32,485 nt of DNA from Isosphaeraceae bacterium (GTDB lineage Bacteria > Planctomycetota > Planctomycetia > Isosphaerales > Isosphaeraceae): positions 1 to 32,485 of the forward strand of contig JAJPJC010000120.1 of NCBI GenBank assembly GCA_021324445.1, in the 5' to 3' direction. Position numbers and translations under genes: made by a program. Below, piece by piece: positions 8,757 through 17,037 of the stretch (within the stretch, counting starts at the first letter, position 1; the number at the start of each line of letters is the position of its first letter). The notes beneath the pieces were generated by a model, which saw only the letters and a list, made by a program, of their open reading frames with translations, did not search any database and was not told the DNA's origin.

Positions 8757-9538
8757 CGGTGGCTCTCCACGCCGAAAACGGTCTGCTCTACAATGGCAGC
8801 GGCGACCCCTCCGGCGCGCAGACCGAGCGCCGGGGCGGTGCCGGGCCGGTGGGGGGCTTGCTTGGCGGTAAGGACCCCGCCGGCCGCTTGCTTCGCGGCA
8901 CCGATTCGCCATCATCTCCGTCAGAGATCAATGACCCAGCAGCCGGCCCGGCGGGACAGAAATTCGGAGACGTCTCGGCGGTCACCACCGTGGTCCCACG
9001 GGCCGGACCGCGGCGACCGTCGAGCTGGAGACCCGAGTTTCACCGCAGAGACCGCCGAGACCGCAGAGAGGGGGAACGAGGAAATCGAGCGGGTCGGGAG
9101 GGTCCTTGGGACGGGTCCTTGGGACGGAAGCCCGATGCGCTCGCGCTCGTCTCGGCATTTTCCTCGGCGGTCTCGGCGGTCTCTGCGGTGAATCCGTCCC
9201 CTCCCGCTCGGGGTGTGGCGGGTGGTCCAAGGAGGGTGATCGCCCAGGAGTGTCGTAAATTCCCGTCTTCTTCTGGATTCCGTGACGCCCTGGGCGTCCG
9301 GATGATGTCCTACCCCCGCAGATCAAGCACGCGGCAAGTGTCTGATCCGTGATGATCTGAACTCGGCCCGCTCCCAAGGGAGCTGAATGAGGAACTGACG
9401 ACAGCGCTGGCGGTCGGTGAGTAGGTTTTCTGAACTCATCGTCACATGACCCCGGCCGTGTGTCTGGTGTCCCCTCCGGCCTTGTGCTAACCTGGAAGTG
9501 GTTTCTGGGCGAATATCGGCTTCCGAGAGGGAACAGTC
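8757..9538. other. 780-base gene-free stretch
   Basis: No protein-like frame is visible. The region contains the leader of the minus-strand sulfotransferase-like gene, a MITE-like inverted repeat at 9038-9192, a short tandem duplication of GGTCCTTGGGAC around 9100-9126, and the leader of the plus-strand gene at 9539. No clear promoter was found on either strand. Confidence 0.55.
9038..9192. repeat. MITE-like inverted repeat, CACCGCAGAGACCGCCGAGACCG family
   Basis: TTCACCGCAGAGACCGCC at 9039-9056, followed by GAGACCGCAGAG, is mirrored at 9166-9192 by GGTCTCGGCGGTCTCTGCGG continuing into TGAA, giving terminal arms of about 25 bp around a core of about 100 bp. Arms made of repeated 'CGCAGAG/CCGCCGAG' units are common in dispersed non-coding elements of planctomycetes. 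No transposase is present, so at most a non-autonomous element. Confidence 0.65.
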
Positions 9539-9751
9539 ATGCCCGTCGCGGTCCGAATCAAAGCCGGTAAGTACGGCAGCGCCATTAACCTGCTCCTGCA
9601 GCGGGGCGGCTCCTTTCAAACGCGACACGAGCGAACGCTGATCGTGAATGCCTCTCAGAAGGAAGCTCTGGAGCAAGCCGGCCTGATCGAATCCATCGGA
9701 TTGAAGCCAAGATCGGGCGAGGAACATGGCCAGAAAAAAGACGCCGACTGA
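9539..9751 (+). CDS. Hypothetical protein, 70 residues
   Basis: MPVAVRIKAGKYGSAINLLL starts at an ATG preceded by GAGAGGGAA. The product is short, soluble and mixed in character, with no membrane segment and no motif I recognise. Its last 26 bases overlap the start of the next plus-strand gene, which argues that both are real and translated together. Base composition is more AT-rich than that of the neighbouring minus-strand genes, which could mean a different origin. The NLLLQRGGSFQTRHERTLIV stretch suggests a small alpha/beta fold, but no function is assigned. Confidence 0.6.
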   Translation: MPVAVRIKAGKYGSAINLLLQRGGSFQTRHERTLIVNASQKEALEQAGLIESIGLKPRSGEEHGQKKDAD

Positions 9752-10178
9752 CAACTTTCGCGAGCGGCTCGACGGTCTGAGCAAGGCCATTACGGACGAC
9801 CTCCGCTTACCCAGCCTCGAAGAAAACCGCCTGGAGGGCTACGCCTATCTCTTTCGCCTCGTTCTGCCTTTGCTGGACGCGATAGGGAAACCCGTCTTCA
9901 CAGATCCCATCCTCGATGAATTGGTTCAGGTCCTCGACAACCGTTTCGGAGGCTGCATGGCGGCTTCGTCGTCATCGGCGCCGCCACTGTGGGGACTCTG
10001 GCACCCGCCTCAGGAAAGCCAGGCGGCGAAAGACTACCTGACGACCGTGGAAGTTCTGGCCAACCCCATCGAGGCGGCGAACCGGTTCTTTGCCGGTCTG
10101 AAGCCGATCCTGAAAACCGCCGGCCAGATCGAGCAGCAGGAGCTCTTGATTTTGCGGATCGAATGCCGGTTGATGTGA
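9726..10178 (+). CDS. Hypothetical protein, 150 residues
   Basis: The ATG at 9726 lies inside the 3' end of the preceding gene and has GGCGAGGAAC before it, so translational coupling is likely. The basic start MARKKTPTDNF is followed by helical, Leu-rich sequence (YAYLFRLVLPLLDAIGKP), a low-complexity patch (AASSSSAPPLWGLWHPP) and a C-terminal helix (TAGQIEQQELLILRIECRLM). No family was recognised. The gene ends 16 bases before the stop codon of the convergent kinase gene. The overlapping two-gene arrangement recalls toxin-antitoxin or other small accessory modules, but nothing in the sequence itself establishes that. Confidence 0.6.
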   Translation: MARKKTPTDNFRERLDGLSKAITDDLRLPSLEENRLEGYAYLFRLVLPLLDAIGKPVFTDPILDELVQVLDNRFGGCMAASSSSAPPLWGLWHPPQESQAAKDYLTTVEVLANPIEAANRFFAGLKPILKTAGQIEQQELLILRIECRLM

Positions 10179-10194
10179 CGCGGCTGACTAACTG

Positions 10195-13100
10195 TCAGGG
10201 CGCCGGGACGGGGTGAATCAGCCCGGAGAGGGCCTCGGCGCGGAAGCCGGCGAGTTCGGTGCGGCGGGCGGGCGTCAGGCGGGACTGGTTGCGCCTGTGC
10301 CAGGCCAGGGCGCGGAGGAATTCGGCCCAGGCCCGGACGGGCTCGCCCAGCCGGCGATGGCACAGGGCCAGGATGTAGCGGTCATAAGCCTCGAATGCTC
10401 CGCCGCCGCGGCGCAGGCTCTCGCGGAGCTGGTCCCGGGCTTCGCGGTCGCGACCGAGGCGGTAGAGGGCCAGGCCCAGTGTATTGCGGCAGATCGCTGA
10501 TTGCGGGAGGGCCGCGACCGCGCGGCGCGCCAGCGCCACGGCGACCTCGGGGTCGCGCTCCAGCGCAGGACCGGTCGCCAGCCGCCAGGCTTCATTGTTG
10601 GCGTGCTCGTTGACGGCGGCGACGAGCTCGACGCAGCGCGCGATGACCGCGGCGACGCCCCGCTCGTCGCCCAGGGCTTGGAGGCTGGTGGCGCGCAATT
10701 CGAACAGAGGAAGGTACTGAGGATAGAGCGTCGCTGCCTCGTCGAAGTCGGCCAGGGCCGCGCGGTGCCGGCCGGACCGCTGGAGCGCCCGGCCCCGGAT
10801 CACGCGGGCGTCGAGGTTCCACGGCTGGACCGCGACCGCGGCGCCGGCGTCGCCGATCGCCTCGGTCCACCGGCCCGCCTGGAGCAGGCACTTGGCGCGA
10901 TTGAGCCGCGCCTCGAGCCAATCGGGCTCGAGCTCGACGGCCCGGCCAAAGTCGGCCGCCGCCCCGGTGAAATCCAGCCGCACCTTGGACCGGATCAGGC
11001 CACGCTGGAAGTAGGCCCGGGCATGGCCAGGCTGAAGCGCCACGGCGCGGTCGAACTCGCGCACGGCATTCCCCCAGGCGCCCCGGCGCGCCAAGGCCCG
11101 GCCCAGCCGATCGTGCGCCTCGGCGTCCTTCGGGTCGCACCCGAGGGCCATGCCCCACGAGAGGAGGTCTCCCAGTAGTTCGCTCGCCGGGTGGACCTGC
11201 GCGGCCCCGACGACCCGGATGCTCACGGGCCGCTGGGGCTCCTTCTCGACCGGCAGCGGCGGGGCGTCCCAGTCGAGGCCCAGGTTCGCCAATTGGCGGC
11301 GGATCCCTCCCAGGTCCCACACCTTGATCGTCGTCTGGAGCGGGATGGTGAGGGCCAGCCGCGAGCCATCGGGCGCGGAGGCCATCCAGTACCGAGGATC
11401 GGGCTCGGCCGCCTCGAGCCGGGCCAGCTCGCGGCCCGAGTCGGGGACCACCAGCCGGATCGCGCCATCTCTCCCCGCCACGGCGAGCAGCCGGCCGTCT
11501 CCGATCCAGGCGCCCGTCCCCCCGCTCAGCTCCGCGACTGTGTTCCAGGTGCCGACTTGCACGACGTGCAGTGTGGCGACTCCGTACGACACCGGGATGA
11601 CGAAGCGGCCGTCGGGACTGAACGCCGCCCTGATGGATGAACCGCCCGGCAACCGGGCCACGGGCTGACCGGTCGCCGCGTCGTAGATCCGTGTCCCCTC
11701 GTCGGACCAGAAGCTCGACGCCGCCACCCAGCGGCCATCGGGGCTGACAGCCATGTGCCGGACGTCCCACTGCCGGCCCAGCCAGACCGGCCGCTCCGGC
11801 CGGTCGCGGTGCAGCACGGCCGGACCGTTCGCGAACGTTGCGGCGATGACCCGGCCGTCCCGGCTGGAGGCGACGACCATGTAGCGGTCGGACTCCGGGG
11901 CCTCGATCCGCGCGGGCGGGCCGACGATCAAGGTCCCACCCGAATCGGCCCGGATCGGCCAGCGGAACAGCCCTGATCGGCCGTGTACGATCAGGTCGCC
12001 GGCGCCGTCGAACGCGAGGTGGTAGCAGGAGCTGGGCAGGCTCCCCACCAGCCGTCCCGTCCCCAGGTCCCAGAGCAAGGTCTCCTGAGCCAGCGCCGCG
12101 GCCAGCAGCCGCCCGCCGGGATGGACGGCGATCGCCAGGGTATTCAAGGCGGGCCGGGCCGGCCGCTCCAGGGTGAGATACTCGCGCCCCGTGGCGACCT
12201 CCAGCGGAGCCACGCGATGCTTGGGCGTCGCCGCCACCCACCGCCCGTCGCGGCATTGCGCCACTCCCGAGGCGGGCTGGAACGACAGGGGAAGCTGTCC
12301 GCTATTCGGGTCGTAGAACGACCACACTCCACTCCAACCGGAGTAGGAGACGAGATCGCCTTGCGGCAAATAGTGGACGACAATTCCCCCTTCGCGGCTG
12401 GCGAGCCGGTGGACCTCTCGGCCCGAGGGCACGTCCCAGAAGACGATCGACCCATCGCCGCAGGCGACCGCCAGGCGCCTGCCGTCGGCGGCCCAGCTTG
12501 GCTCGTGGATGGTCATCGGGACCGGTTGGGGCAAGTCCGCGACCACCCCGCCCGTGCGACAGTCGCGGATCTCGACCCTCTGATCCACCTTGATGGCGAG
12601 CCGGCGCCCATCCGGCGCATAGGTGAGATCGCGGGGCACGCCCCGGACCGCGAATTGACGCGGGGCGCCGCCGGATCGGACCGGGCGCAGGACGATCGTG
12701 CCATCATCGCGGCCCAGCGCCAGCTCGGCCCCATCCCTCCGCACGTCGTGGGCGCGGGCCGCGGGGGATTCCTCCCAGATCGGGGCCGGATCGCCGCGGC
12801 GGAGGTCCCAGGCCCGGAACCCGCCGGATCGGGAGCGCACGGCGATCACTGAACCGTCGCCGCTGAGCCGCACGATGGCCTGGCCCGGATAGGCCGACCG
12901 GCGGGCGATCTCGCGGTCATCCTCCATCCGCACGACCCGGAGCTGGCCCGAGGGGTCGAGCGTGACGTAACGGTCCCCCACCGCGTCCACGAAGCCGGCC
13001 GGCAGCGGGCCGGGAGCCGCCTCCCCGGTCCCGATCCGGACATCGGGCAGCGCCATGCAGGCGATGGCCTGGGTCCGCAGGTCATCGAAGAACGAGGCCG

Positions 13101-14619
13101 GCTCCCCCAACTGCCGCGCCAGCAGAGTGGCCCGGCGGATGGCATCGAGGCCCGCGAACCGCTGGCCCGGCCGGCGGCTGAACCGGGCGGCCCGGGCCTG
13201 ATCGAGCAGCGACCGCGCCAGTTGTCGCGTCCGCTGGCGCTCGGCCGTCATCGCCTGATCGCGCTGCCGGCCCATCCACAACGCCGCCAGCGAGGCACCC
13301 ACGGCGGAGACGAACAGCAGCATCACGACGGACGCGGCCAGCGCGGCGACCAGGCGGTTGCGCCGCGCCCACCGCCAGAGCTCCTCCACCGGCGAGGCCC
13401 GCCGGGCCCGGATCGGCCGGTCGCTGAGGAACCGGTGCAGGTCCTCCGCCAGCTCGGCGGCCGAGTGGTAGCGATCGGCCGGGTCGCGCGCCATCGCCTT
13501 GCGGACGATCGTCTCCAGGTCCCGGGGGATGCGCGGCTCGTGGCGGCGCGGCGGCGGCGGGACCTCGCGCGCGATCCGCTCCAGCAACTCGAGCCGGTCG
13601 GAGCACGCGAACGCCGGGCGCAGCGCCAGCATCTCGTAGAGGGTTGCTCCCAGCCCGTAGACGTCCGAGCGCGCATCGGCCCGGCCGCGGAGCCGCTCCG
13701 GGGCCATGTAGCGCAACGTGCCGACCAGGTCGCCGGTCCGGGTTAGGTCGTCGGAGTCGTCGGCCTTGGCCAGGCCGAAGTCGGTGATCCAGAGCGTCCC
13801 CTGGGTATCCAGCAGCAGGTTCGAGGGCTTGATGTCGCGATGGAGGACCCCCTGGCCGTGGGCGTAGGCCAGCGCCTCGGCCGCCTGTGCGCCCAGGCGG
13901 GCCGCCTCGCGATAGTAGACCATCTCGGACCGGCCCGGCAGGTCGCTCTTGCTCGCCGGATGGGCGGACGGAGACGGTAAGTCGGCCTCGGTGGTCGCTC
14001 CTGGGGCGAAGTCGCCGTCGTGGAGGCTCCTGGCCACGGTTGCCGCCAGCGCGCTGGCCTCGGGCGGCGGGATCGGATCAGGCCCGCGCAGGGCGCGGAC
14101 CTCGCGCAGCACGGCATCGAGGCCCTGGCCATGGATGAACTGCATGGCGTAGTAGTGGAGGCCATCCGCCTCGCCGACGGCGAAGACCGGCACGATGTTG
14201 GTGTGATGCAGCCGGGCGGCCGTCCGCGCCTCGCGGCGGAAGCGCTCAAGGTAGGTCGCGTCGCGGCAACGCAGGAGCACTTTGAGGGCGACGTGCCGCC
14301 CCAGGGACTCCTGCACGGCCTCGTACACCACACCCATGCCCCCCTCGCCCAGCTTGCGGAGGATGCGGAACTCGTCAATCCGGTCGGCAACCGCCGGGGT
14401 GCGCTGGCCCGAGCCCGCCAGCGGGCCCACCGCCGAACCGGCCGCCTCCATCTCCACCAGGGCGGGGAACAGGGCCTGGATCCGCGGAGCCAGCTCGGGA
14501 TGGCGCGCGGTGTATTCGGACAGGCAGGGATGCTCTCCCTCCCGCAGGCGCTGCACGAACTCCTCGGCCAGGAGGTCGAGCGGGTCGACCACCGAGCCAT
14601 CGATCGGCCGATCGGTCAT
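10195..14619 (-). CDS. Membrane Ser/Thr protein kinase with WD40-like propeller and TPR repeats
   Basis: The 1474-residue product shows the Hanks-type kinase motifs in order: GEGGMGVVYEA (about 88), VALKVL with the ATP-binding Lys (about 111), HRDIKPSN (about 259), DFGLAK (about 278) and MAPERLRG. A loop of about 60 residues rich in Pro/Ala/Ser is inserted between the N- and C-lobe segments (after the LREVRAL stretch), common in planctomycete kinases. One transmembrane helix (about 421-446, VAALAASVVMLLFVSAV) follows, then an external WD40-like region to about 1100 (FSPDGRFVIPVSYG, VSPDGRWVAASSFW) and TPR units to the end (AYFQRGLIRSK, ARLNRAKCLLQAG). The N-terminal 60 residues (LLAEEFVQRLREGEHPCLSE) are the module usual in ECF-linked kinases. 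Its ATG overlaps the sigma-factor stop codon (ATGA), so the two act as one signalling unit. The sensed signal is unknown. Confidence 0.93.
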   Translation of the reverse strand: MTDRPIDGSVVDPLDLLAEEFVQRLREGEHPCLSEYTARHPELAPRIQALFPALVEMEAAGSAVGPLAGSGQRTPAVADRIDEFRILRKLGEGGMGVVYEAVQESLGRHVALKVLLRCRDATYLERFRREARTAARLHHTNIVPVFAVGEADGLHYYAMQFIHGQGLDAVLREVRALRGPDPIPPPEASALAATVARSLHDGDFAPGATTEADLPSPSAHPASKSDLPGRSEMVYYREAARLGAQAAEALAYAHGQGVLHRDIKPSNLLLDTQGTLWITDFGLAKADDSDDLTRTGDLVGTLRYMAPERLRGRADARSDVYGLGATLYEMLALRPAFACSDRLELLERIAREVPPPPRRHEPRIPRDLETIVRKAMARDPADRYHSAAELAEDLHRFLSDRPIRARRASPVEELWRWARRNRLVAALAASVVMLLFVSAVGASLAALWMGRQRDQAMTAERQRTRQLARSLLDQARAARFSRRPGQRFAGLDAIRRATLLARQLGEPASFFDDLRTQAIACMALPDVRIGTGEAAPGPLPAGFVDAVGDRYVTLDPSGQLRVVRMEDDREIARRSAYPGQAIVRLSGDGSVIAVRSRSGGFRAWDLRRGDPAPIWEESPAARAHDVRRDGAELALGRDDGTIVLRPVRSGGAPRQFAVRGVPRDLTYAPDGRRLAIKVDQRVEIRDCRTGGVVADLPQPVPMTIHEPSWAADGRRLAVACGDGSIVFWDVPSGREVHRLASREGGIVVHYLPQGDLVSYSGWSGVWSFYDPNSGQLPLSFQPASGVAQCRDGRWVAATPKHRVAPLEVATGREYLTLERPARPALNTLAIAVHPGGRLLAAALAQETLLWDLGTGRLVGSLPSSCYHLAFDGAGDLIVHGRSGLFRWPIRADSGGTLIVGPPARIEAPESDRYMVVASSRDGRVIAATFANGPAVLHRDRPERPVWLGRQWDVRHMAVSPDGRWVAASSFWSDEGTRIYDAATGQPVARLPGGSSIRAAFSPDGRFVIPVSYGVATLHVVQVGTWNTVAELSGGTGAWIGDGRLLAVAGRDGAIRLVVPDSGRELARLEAAEPDPRYWMASAPDGSRLALTIPLQTTIKVWDLGGIRRQLANLGLDWDAPPLPVEKEPQRPVSIRVVGAAQVHPASELLGDLLSWGMALGCDPKDAEAHDRLGRALARRGAWGNAVREFDRAVALQPGHARAYFQRGLIRSKVRLDFTGAAADFGRAVELEPDWLEARLNRAKCLLQAGRWTEAIGDAGAAVAVQPWNLDARVIRGRALQRSGRHRAALADFDEAATLYPQYLPLFELRATSLQALGDERGVAAVIARCVELVAAVNEHANNEAWRLATGPALERDPEVAVALARRAVAALPQSAICRNTLGLALYRLGRDREARDQLRESLRRGGGAFEAYDRYILALCHRRLGEPVRAWAEFLRALAWHRRNQSRLTPARRTELAGFRAEALSGLIHPVPAP

Positions 14620-15269
14620 CGGAACTCCTCCAGGCCGCCCGGCAACAGCGCCAGCAGCTCGCGCAGCCGCTCCAGGGCGCGGAGGTAGCGCTTCGCCGCG
14701 GCGGCCTCCGAGAGCTTCAGCACCTGGGCCGACTCCGCCCGGGTCAGATGTTCGAAGTGCCGCAGCGCCAGGACCTCGCGGTCGATCGGGTCCATCTGGT
14801 TCAACGCCTCCTGGAGCCGGAGCCTCCGCTCGGCGCGCACCGCCCGCTCACTGGGCCGGCTTTCCTTGCCCAAAAGTTGGGCCGCCAACGCCGCCGAGGA
14901 GGCCTCCGGCATCGCCTCCTGATACAGCGAGACCTCGCGCCCGGCGTCGCGCATTTGCCGCCCAAGATGATCGCGATGGATCCGCCCCAGGTGATGGCCG
15001 GTCAGGTAGCGGATCCAGAGGAAGAATGGCAGCTTGGGCTCGCGCAGGTATTCCGGCAGCCGGCCCAGGGCGTCGAGGTAGGTTTCCTGCAAGACGTCCG
15101 ACGGATCGAACCGCCCCTGGAGCCGGGGGTCCAGCCGAACGGCGATCATCCGCCGCAGCCGGTCGTGGAAGCGGGCCACCAGCGCCTTCCAGCCGGCCGC
15201 ATCCCCGGCGGCCGCCTGGTTGAGCATTTGTACAGTAGTTTCCGAATTCGGACTCGCCGTCGTCTCCAT
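14616..15269 (-). CDS. ECF-type RNA polymerase sigma factor coupled to Ser/Thr kinase
   Basis: The 217-residue protein contains a sigma region 2 block (ALVARFHDRLRRMIAVRLD, then FDPSDVLQETYLDAL, about residues 30-85) and a region 4 helix-turn-helix (MDPIDREVLALRHFEHLT, then SAQVLKLSEAAAAKRYLRAL, about 150-205). There is no region 1.1 or 3, as expected for the ECF group. The start METTASPN is chosen because upstream codons run into an intergenic palindrome; no good ribosome binding site precedes it. The stop codon overlaps the kinase ATG, an arrangement known for planctomycete ECF-STK groups in which the kinase is thought to control the sigma factor by phosphorylation in place of an anti-sigma factor. 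No anti-sigma gene is nearby. Confidence 0.92.
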   Translation of the reverse strand: METTASPNSETTVQMLNQAAAGDAAGWKALVARFHDRLRRMIAVRLDPRLQGRFDPSDVLQETYLDALGRLPEYLREPKLPFFLWIRYLTGHHLGRIHRDHLGRQMRDAGREVSLYQEAMPEASSAALAAQLLGKESRPSERAVRAERRLRLQEALNQMDPIDREVLALRHFEHLTRAESAQVLKLSEAAAAKRYLRALERLRELLALLPGGLEEFR

Positions 15270-15378
15270 AAGGAGAGATGATCCAAAACGACGGCGACCG
15301 GGACAAGGAAAAACCCGAGGCGGCTGGCGGGGATGGGGACGTCGGCGGCGCCAGCCCGACTTGGTCGGGGCCTTCGTC

Positions 15379-15438
15379 GGGTGGGTGCAATCCACCAAGT
15401 CCCTGGGATTTCAGGAGATCCGTGGGTTGCACCCACCC
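15379..15438. repeat. Family B paired-hairpin repeat, diverged copy, downstream of rplI
   Basis: GGGTGGGTGCAATCCACC (15379-15396) is mirrored by GTGGGTTGCACCCACCC (15422-15438). It lies 15 bases beyond the rplI stop codon, so it could act as the end of the ribosomal-protein transcript or protect its 3' end. It is a diverged relative of the copies at 29524 and 32413. No U-tract follows, so it is not a standard intrinsic terminator. Confidence 0.7.
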
Positions 15439-15453
15439 GCCGGGGAGAGGCTC

Positions 15454-16080
15454 TTAGCCGACCGGCTCCTCGGTGTGAGTCGGGACAACCCAGAGTTTGA
15501 CTTCGCTGTCGATGTCCTGCGCCAGATGGACCCGGATCGAGTAGAGACCCAGCTCCTTGAGCGGGCCTTCGATCCGGACATTCTCCGCCTCGATCGGGAA
15601 ACCCTCAGTCCGCAACGCCGCGGCGATCTGATCGGCGTTGACCGAGCCGTAGAGGTGGCCCTCGGCGTTGGCGTTGGCCTCGATCGTCAGCGAGCGCTGG
15701 GCGATCTGAGCGGCCAGGTTCTGCAAATCGGCCCGGCGGGCTTCTTCCAGTTCCTTGAGCCGTTGGCGATGCTTCTCGACCATCCGCAGGTTGTTTTGAG
15801 TCGCGAACGTCGCTAATCCCTGGGGAACCAGGTAGTTGCGCGCGAAGCCCGGCCGGACCTTCACCAGGTCGCCCGCCTGGCCAAGCTGGGGCAGGGGCTG
15901 GGTGAGGATCAATTGGATGTAACCATGCTTGGCGCGGACGGGATGGTTGCGGCGGCGCTCGACCCCTGGCTGTCGGGGTGGGCCGGCCTGGGCTGCGGTG
16001 GTCCCGGCCGCCTTGGAGGAGGTCCTGGCCTTGGTCGTGGCACTTCGGGACTTGGCCTTGGTGTCGCTGGTCTTCGCCAT
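15454..16080 (-). CDS. rplI: 50S ribosomal protein L9
   Basis: The 208-residue product contains the L9 N-domain (YIQLILTQPLPQLGQAGDLV, then KVRPGFARNYLVPQGLA), the long connecting helix rich in charged residues (EKHRQRLKELEEARRADLQ), and the C-domain (SVNADQIAAAL, RIEGPLKELGLYSIRVHL). L9 binds 23S rRNA near the L1 stalk. Compared with the usual length of about 150, there is an N-terminal extension of about 52 residues rich in Lys, Arg, Ser, Thr and Ala, beginning MAKTSDTKAKSRS. Its start has GAGCGGA nearby; starts further upstream give unconvincing sequence. The gene follows ssb by 117 bases, too short to hold rpsR, which usually lies there. Confidence 0.92.
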   Translation of the reverse strand: MAKTSDTKAKSRSATTKARTSSKAAGTTAAQAGPPRQPGVERRRNHPVRAKHGYIQLILTQPLPQLGQAGDLVKVRPGFARNYLVPQGLATFATQNNLRMVEKHRQRLKELEEARRADLQNLAAQIAQRSLTIEANANAEGHLYGSVNADQIAAALRTEGFPIEAENVRIEGPLKELGLYSIRVHLAQDIDSEVKLWVVPTHTEEPVG

Positions 16081-16197
16081 GAATCCGCTCGCTTTTCGCT
16101 CGTAGGGTTCGCGCTGATCCTCCCTCCGGTTGGGAGACGAGGCCAACCGGGCCAGGATTGTGGGCTCGTGCCGAGAGCCCCGGCGCTGCTGATGCGC

Positions 16198-16778
16198 TTA
16201 GAACGGGATATCCTCTTCGTCTTGGACATCGTCGAGGGGGGGATGGCTGGTCGGACCGGTGGGGGGATAAGGCGCGCGGGCCGGCCCATTGGCCGGTCCC
16301 CGCGGCTCGCCGTAGCCGCCGCCTGGCCCCCGGGCCGGGGCTGGACCCCGCGACGCAGGGCCGCATCGCGATCGCGCGCCGGGGGTGGCGCCGGCGCCAG
16401 CTCGTCGTCGACGGGGCCGCCATAACCCCCACCCGAATCGGCGCGCCGCGAGTCGAGGAACTGCACGCGATCGGCGCGGACCCGGATCTTCGACCGCTTC
16501 TCGCCGGTGTTCTTGTCCTCCCAGGTGTCCATCCGCAACGACCCCTCGACGTGGATCGAGCTTCCCTTCCGCAAGTACTGGCAGCAGGTCTCGGCCTGGC
16601 GATCCCAGACCGTCACGTCGATGAACAGCGTCTCCTCCCGGCGCTCACCATCACGGCCCGGCCAGGTCTGCGTGGTCGCCATCCGCAGCTCGGTGACCGC
16701 GGTCCCGCTCGGTGTCCGCCGCAACTCCGGGTCGAACGTCAGACGACCCATCAGAAACACCTTGTTCAAATCGGCCAT
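16198..16778 (-). CDS. ssb: Single-stranded DNA-binding protein, frame apparently broken before the C-terminal tip
   Basis: The start MADLNKVFLMGRLTFDPEL (ATG 16778, with GAGGGGGGGG upstream) and the OB fold through about residue 108 (KIRVRADRVQFLDSR) are typical SSB. The same frame then runs GGGYGGPVDDELAPAPPP and on into implausible Arg-rich sequence, overlapping rplI. In the -1 frame the expected Gly/Pro linker (GGGYGEPRGPANGP, then ARAPYPPTGPTSHPP) and acidic tip (LDDVQDEEDIPF, stop 16198-16200) are present. The two halves join only by a -1 shift, or one missing base, at about 16320-16400, where coding runs of five C (plus 16381-16385) and five G (16327-16331) occur. SSB coats single-stranded DNA, and its tip recruits replication and repair proteins, so loss of the tip would normally be lethal. 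A sequence error is the simplest reading; programmed frameshifting is an alternative. Confidence 0.88.
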
Positions 16779-17037
16779 CGTCTCGACCCCCCCCTCGAAC
16801 CGCTTCCAACAGCGTATGTGTCGTTCCCGCCTAAACTTGCGCCGCGAACCATCCCACCGGGCCGTCGCGTCCGGGAAGCTCCAGGCGCCGCTCGCCGCAG
16901 GGCCGGGCGAATAGTAGACGAGTGTTCCCCGCGGGAAGCGTATCACATTCCCGCCAGATCGACAAGAGTCGAATTTCCAAAATCGGGGGAGCGGACGAGA
17001 CCAGCACGACCCGGCGCGGTCCGGGGAGCCGGCGGGT

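Noticed and set aside
8757..8915. Upstream extension of the sulfotransferase-like gene
   Set aside because: Arg-rich sequence without a ribosome binding site; the start at 8756 has GGAG at proper distance and begins just before the LEDR-type motif.
9323..9790. 155-residue minus-strand open frame
   Set aside because: Antisense to the small plus-strand gene pair, no family resemblance, and it runs across intergenic repeat-flanking DNA.
15270..15398. Upstream extension of the ECF sigma gene (reading CTHPTK)
   Set aside because: It is a translation of the family B palindrome and intergenic sequence, a common source of false ORFs.
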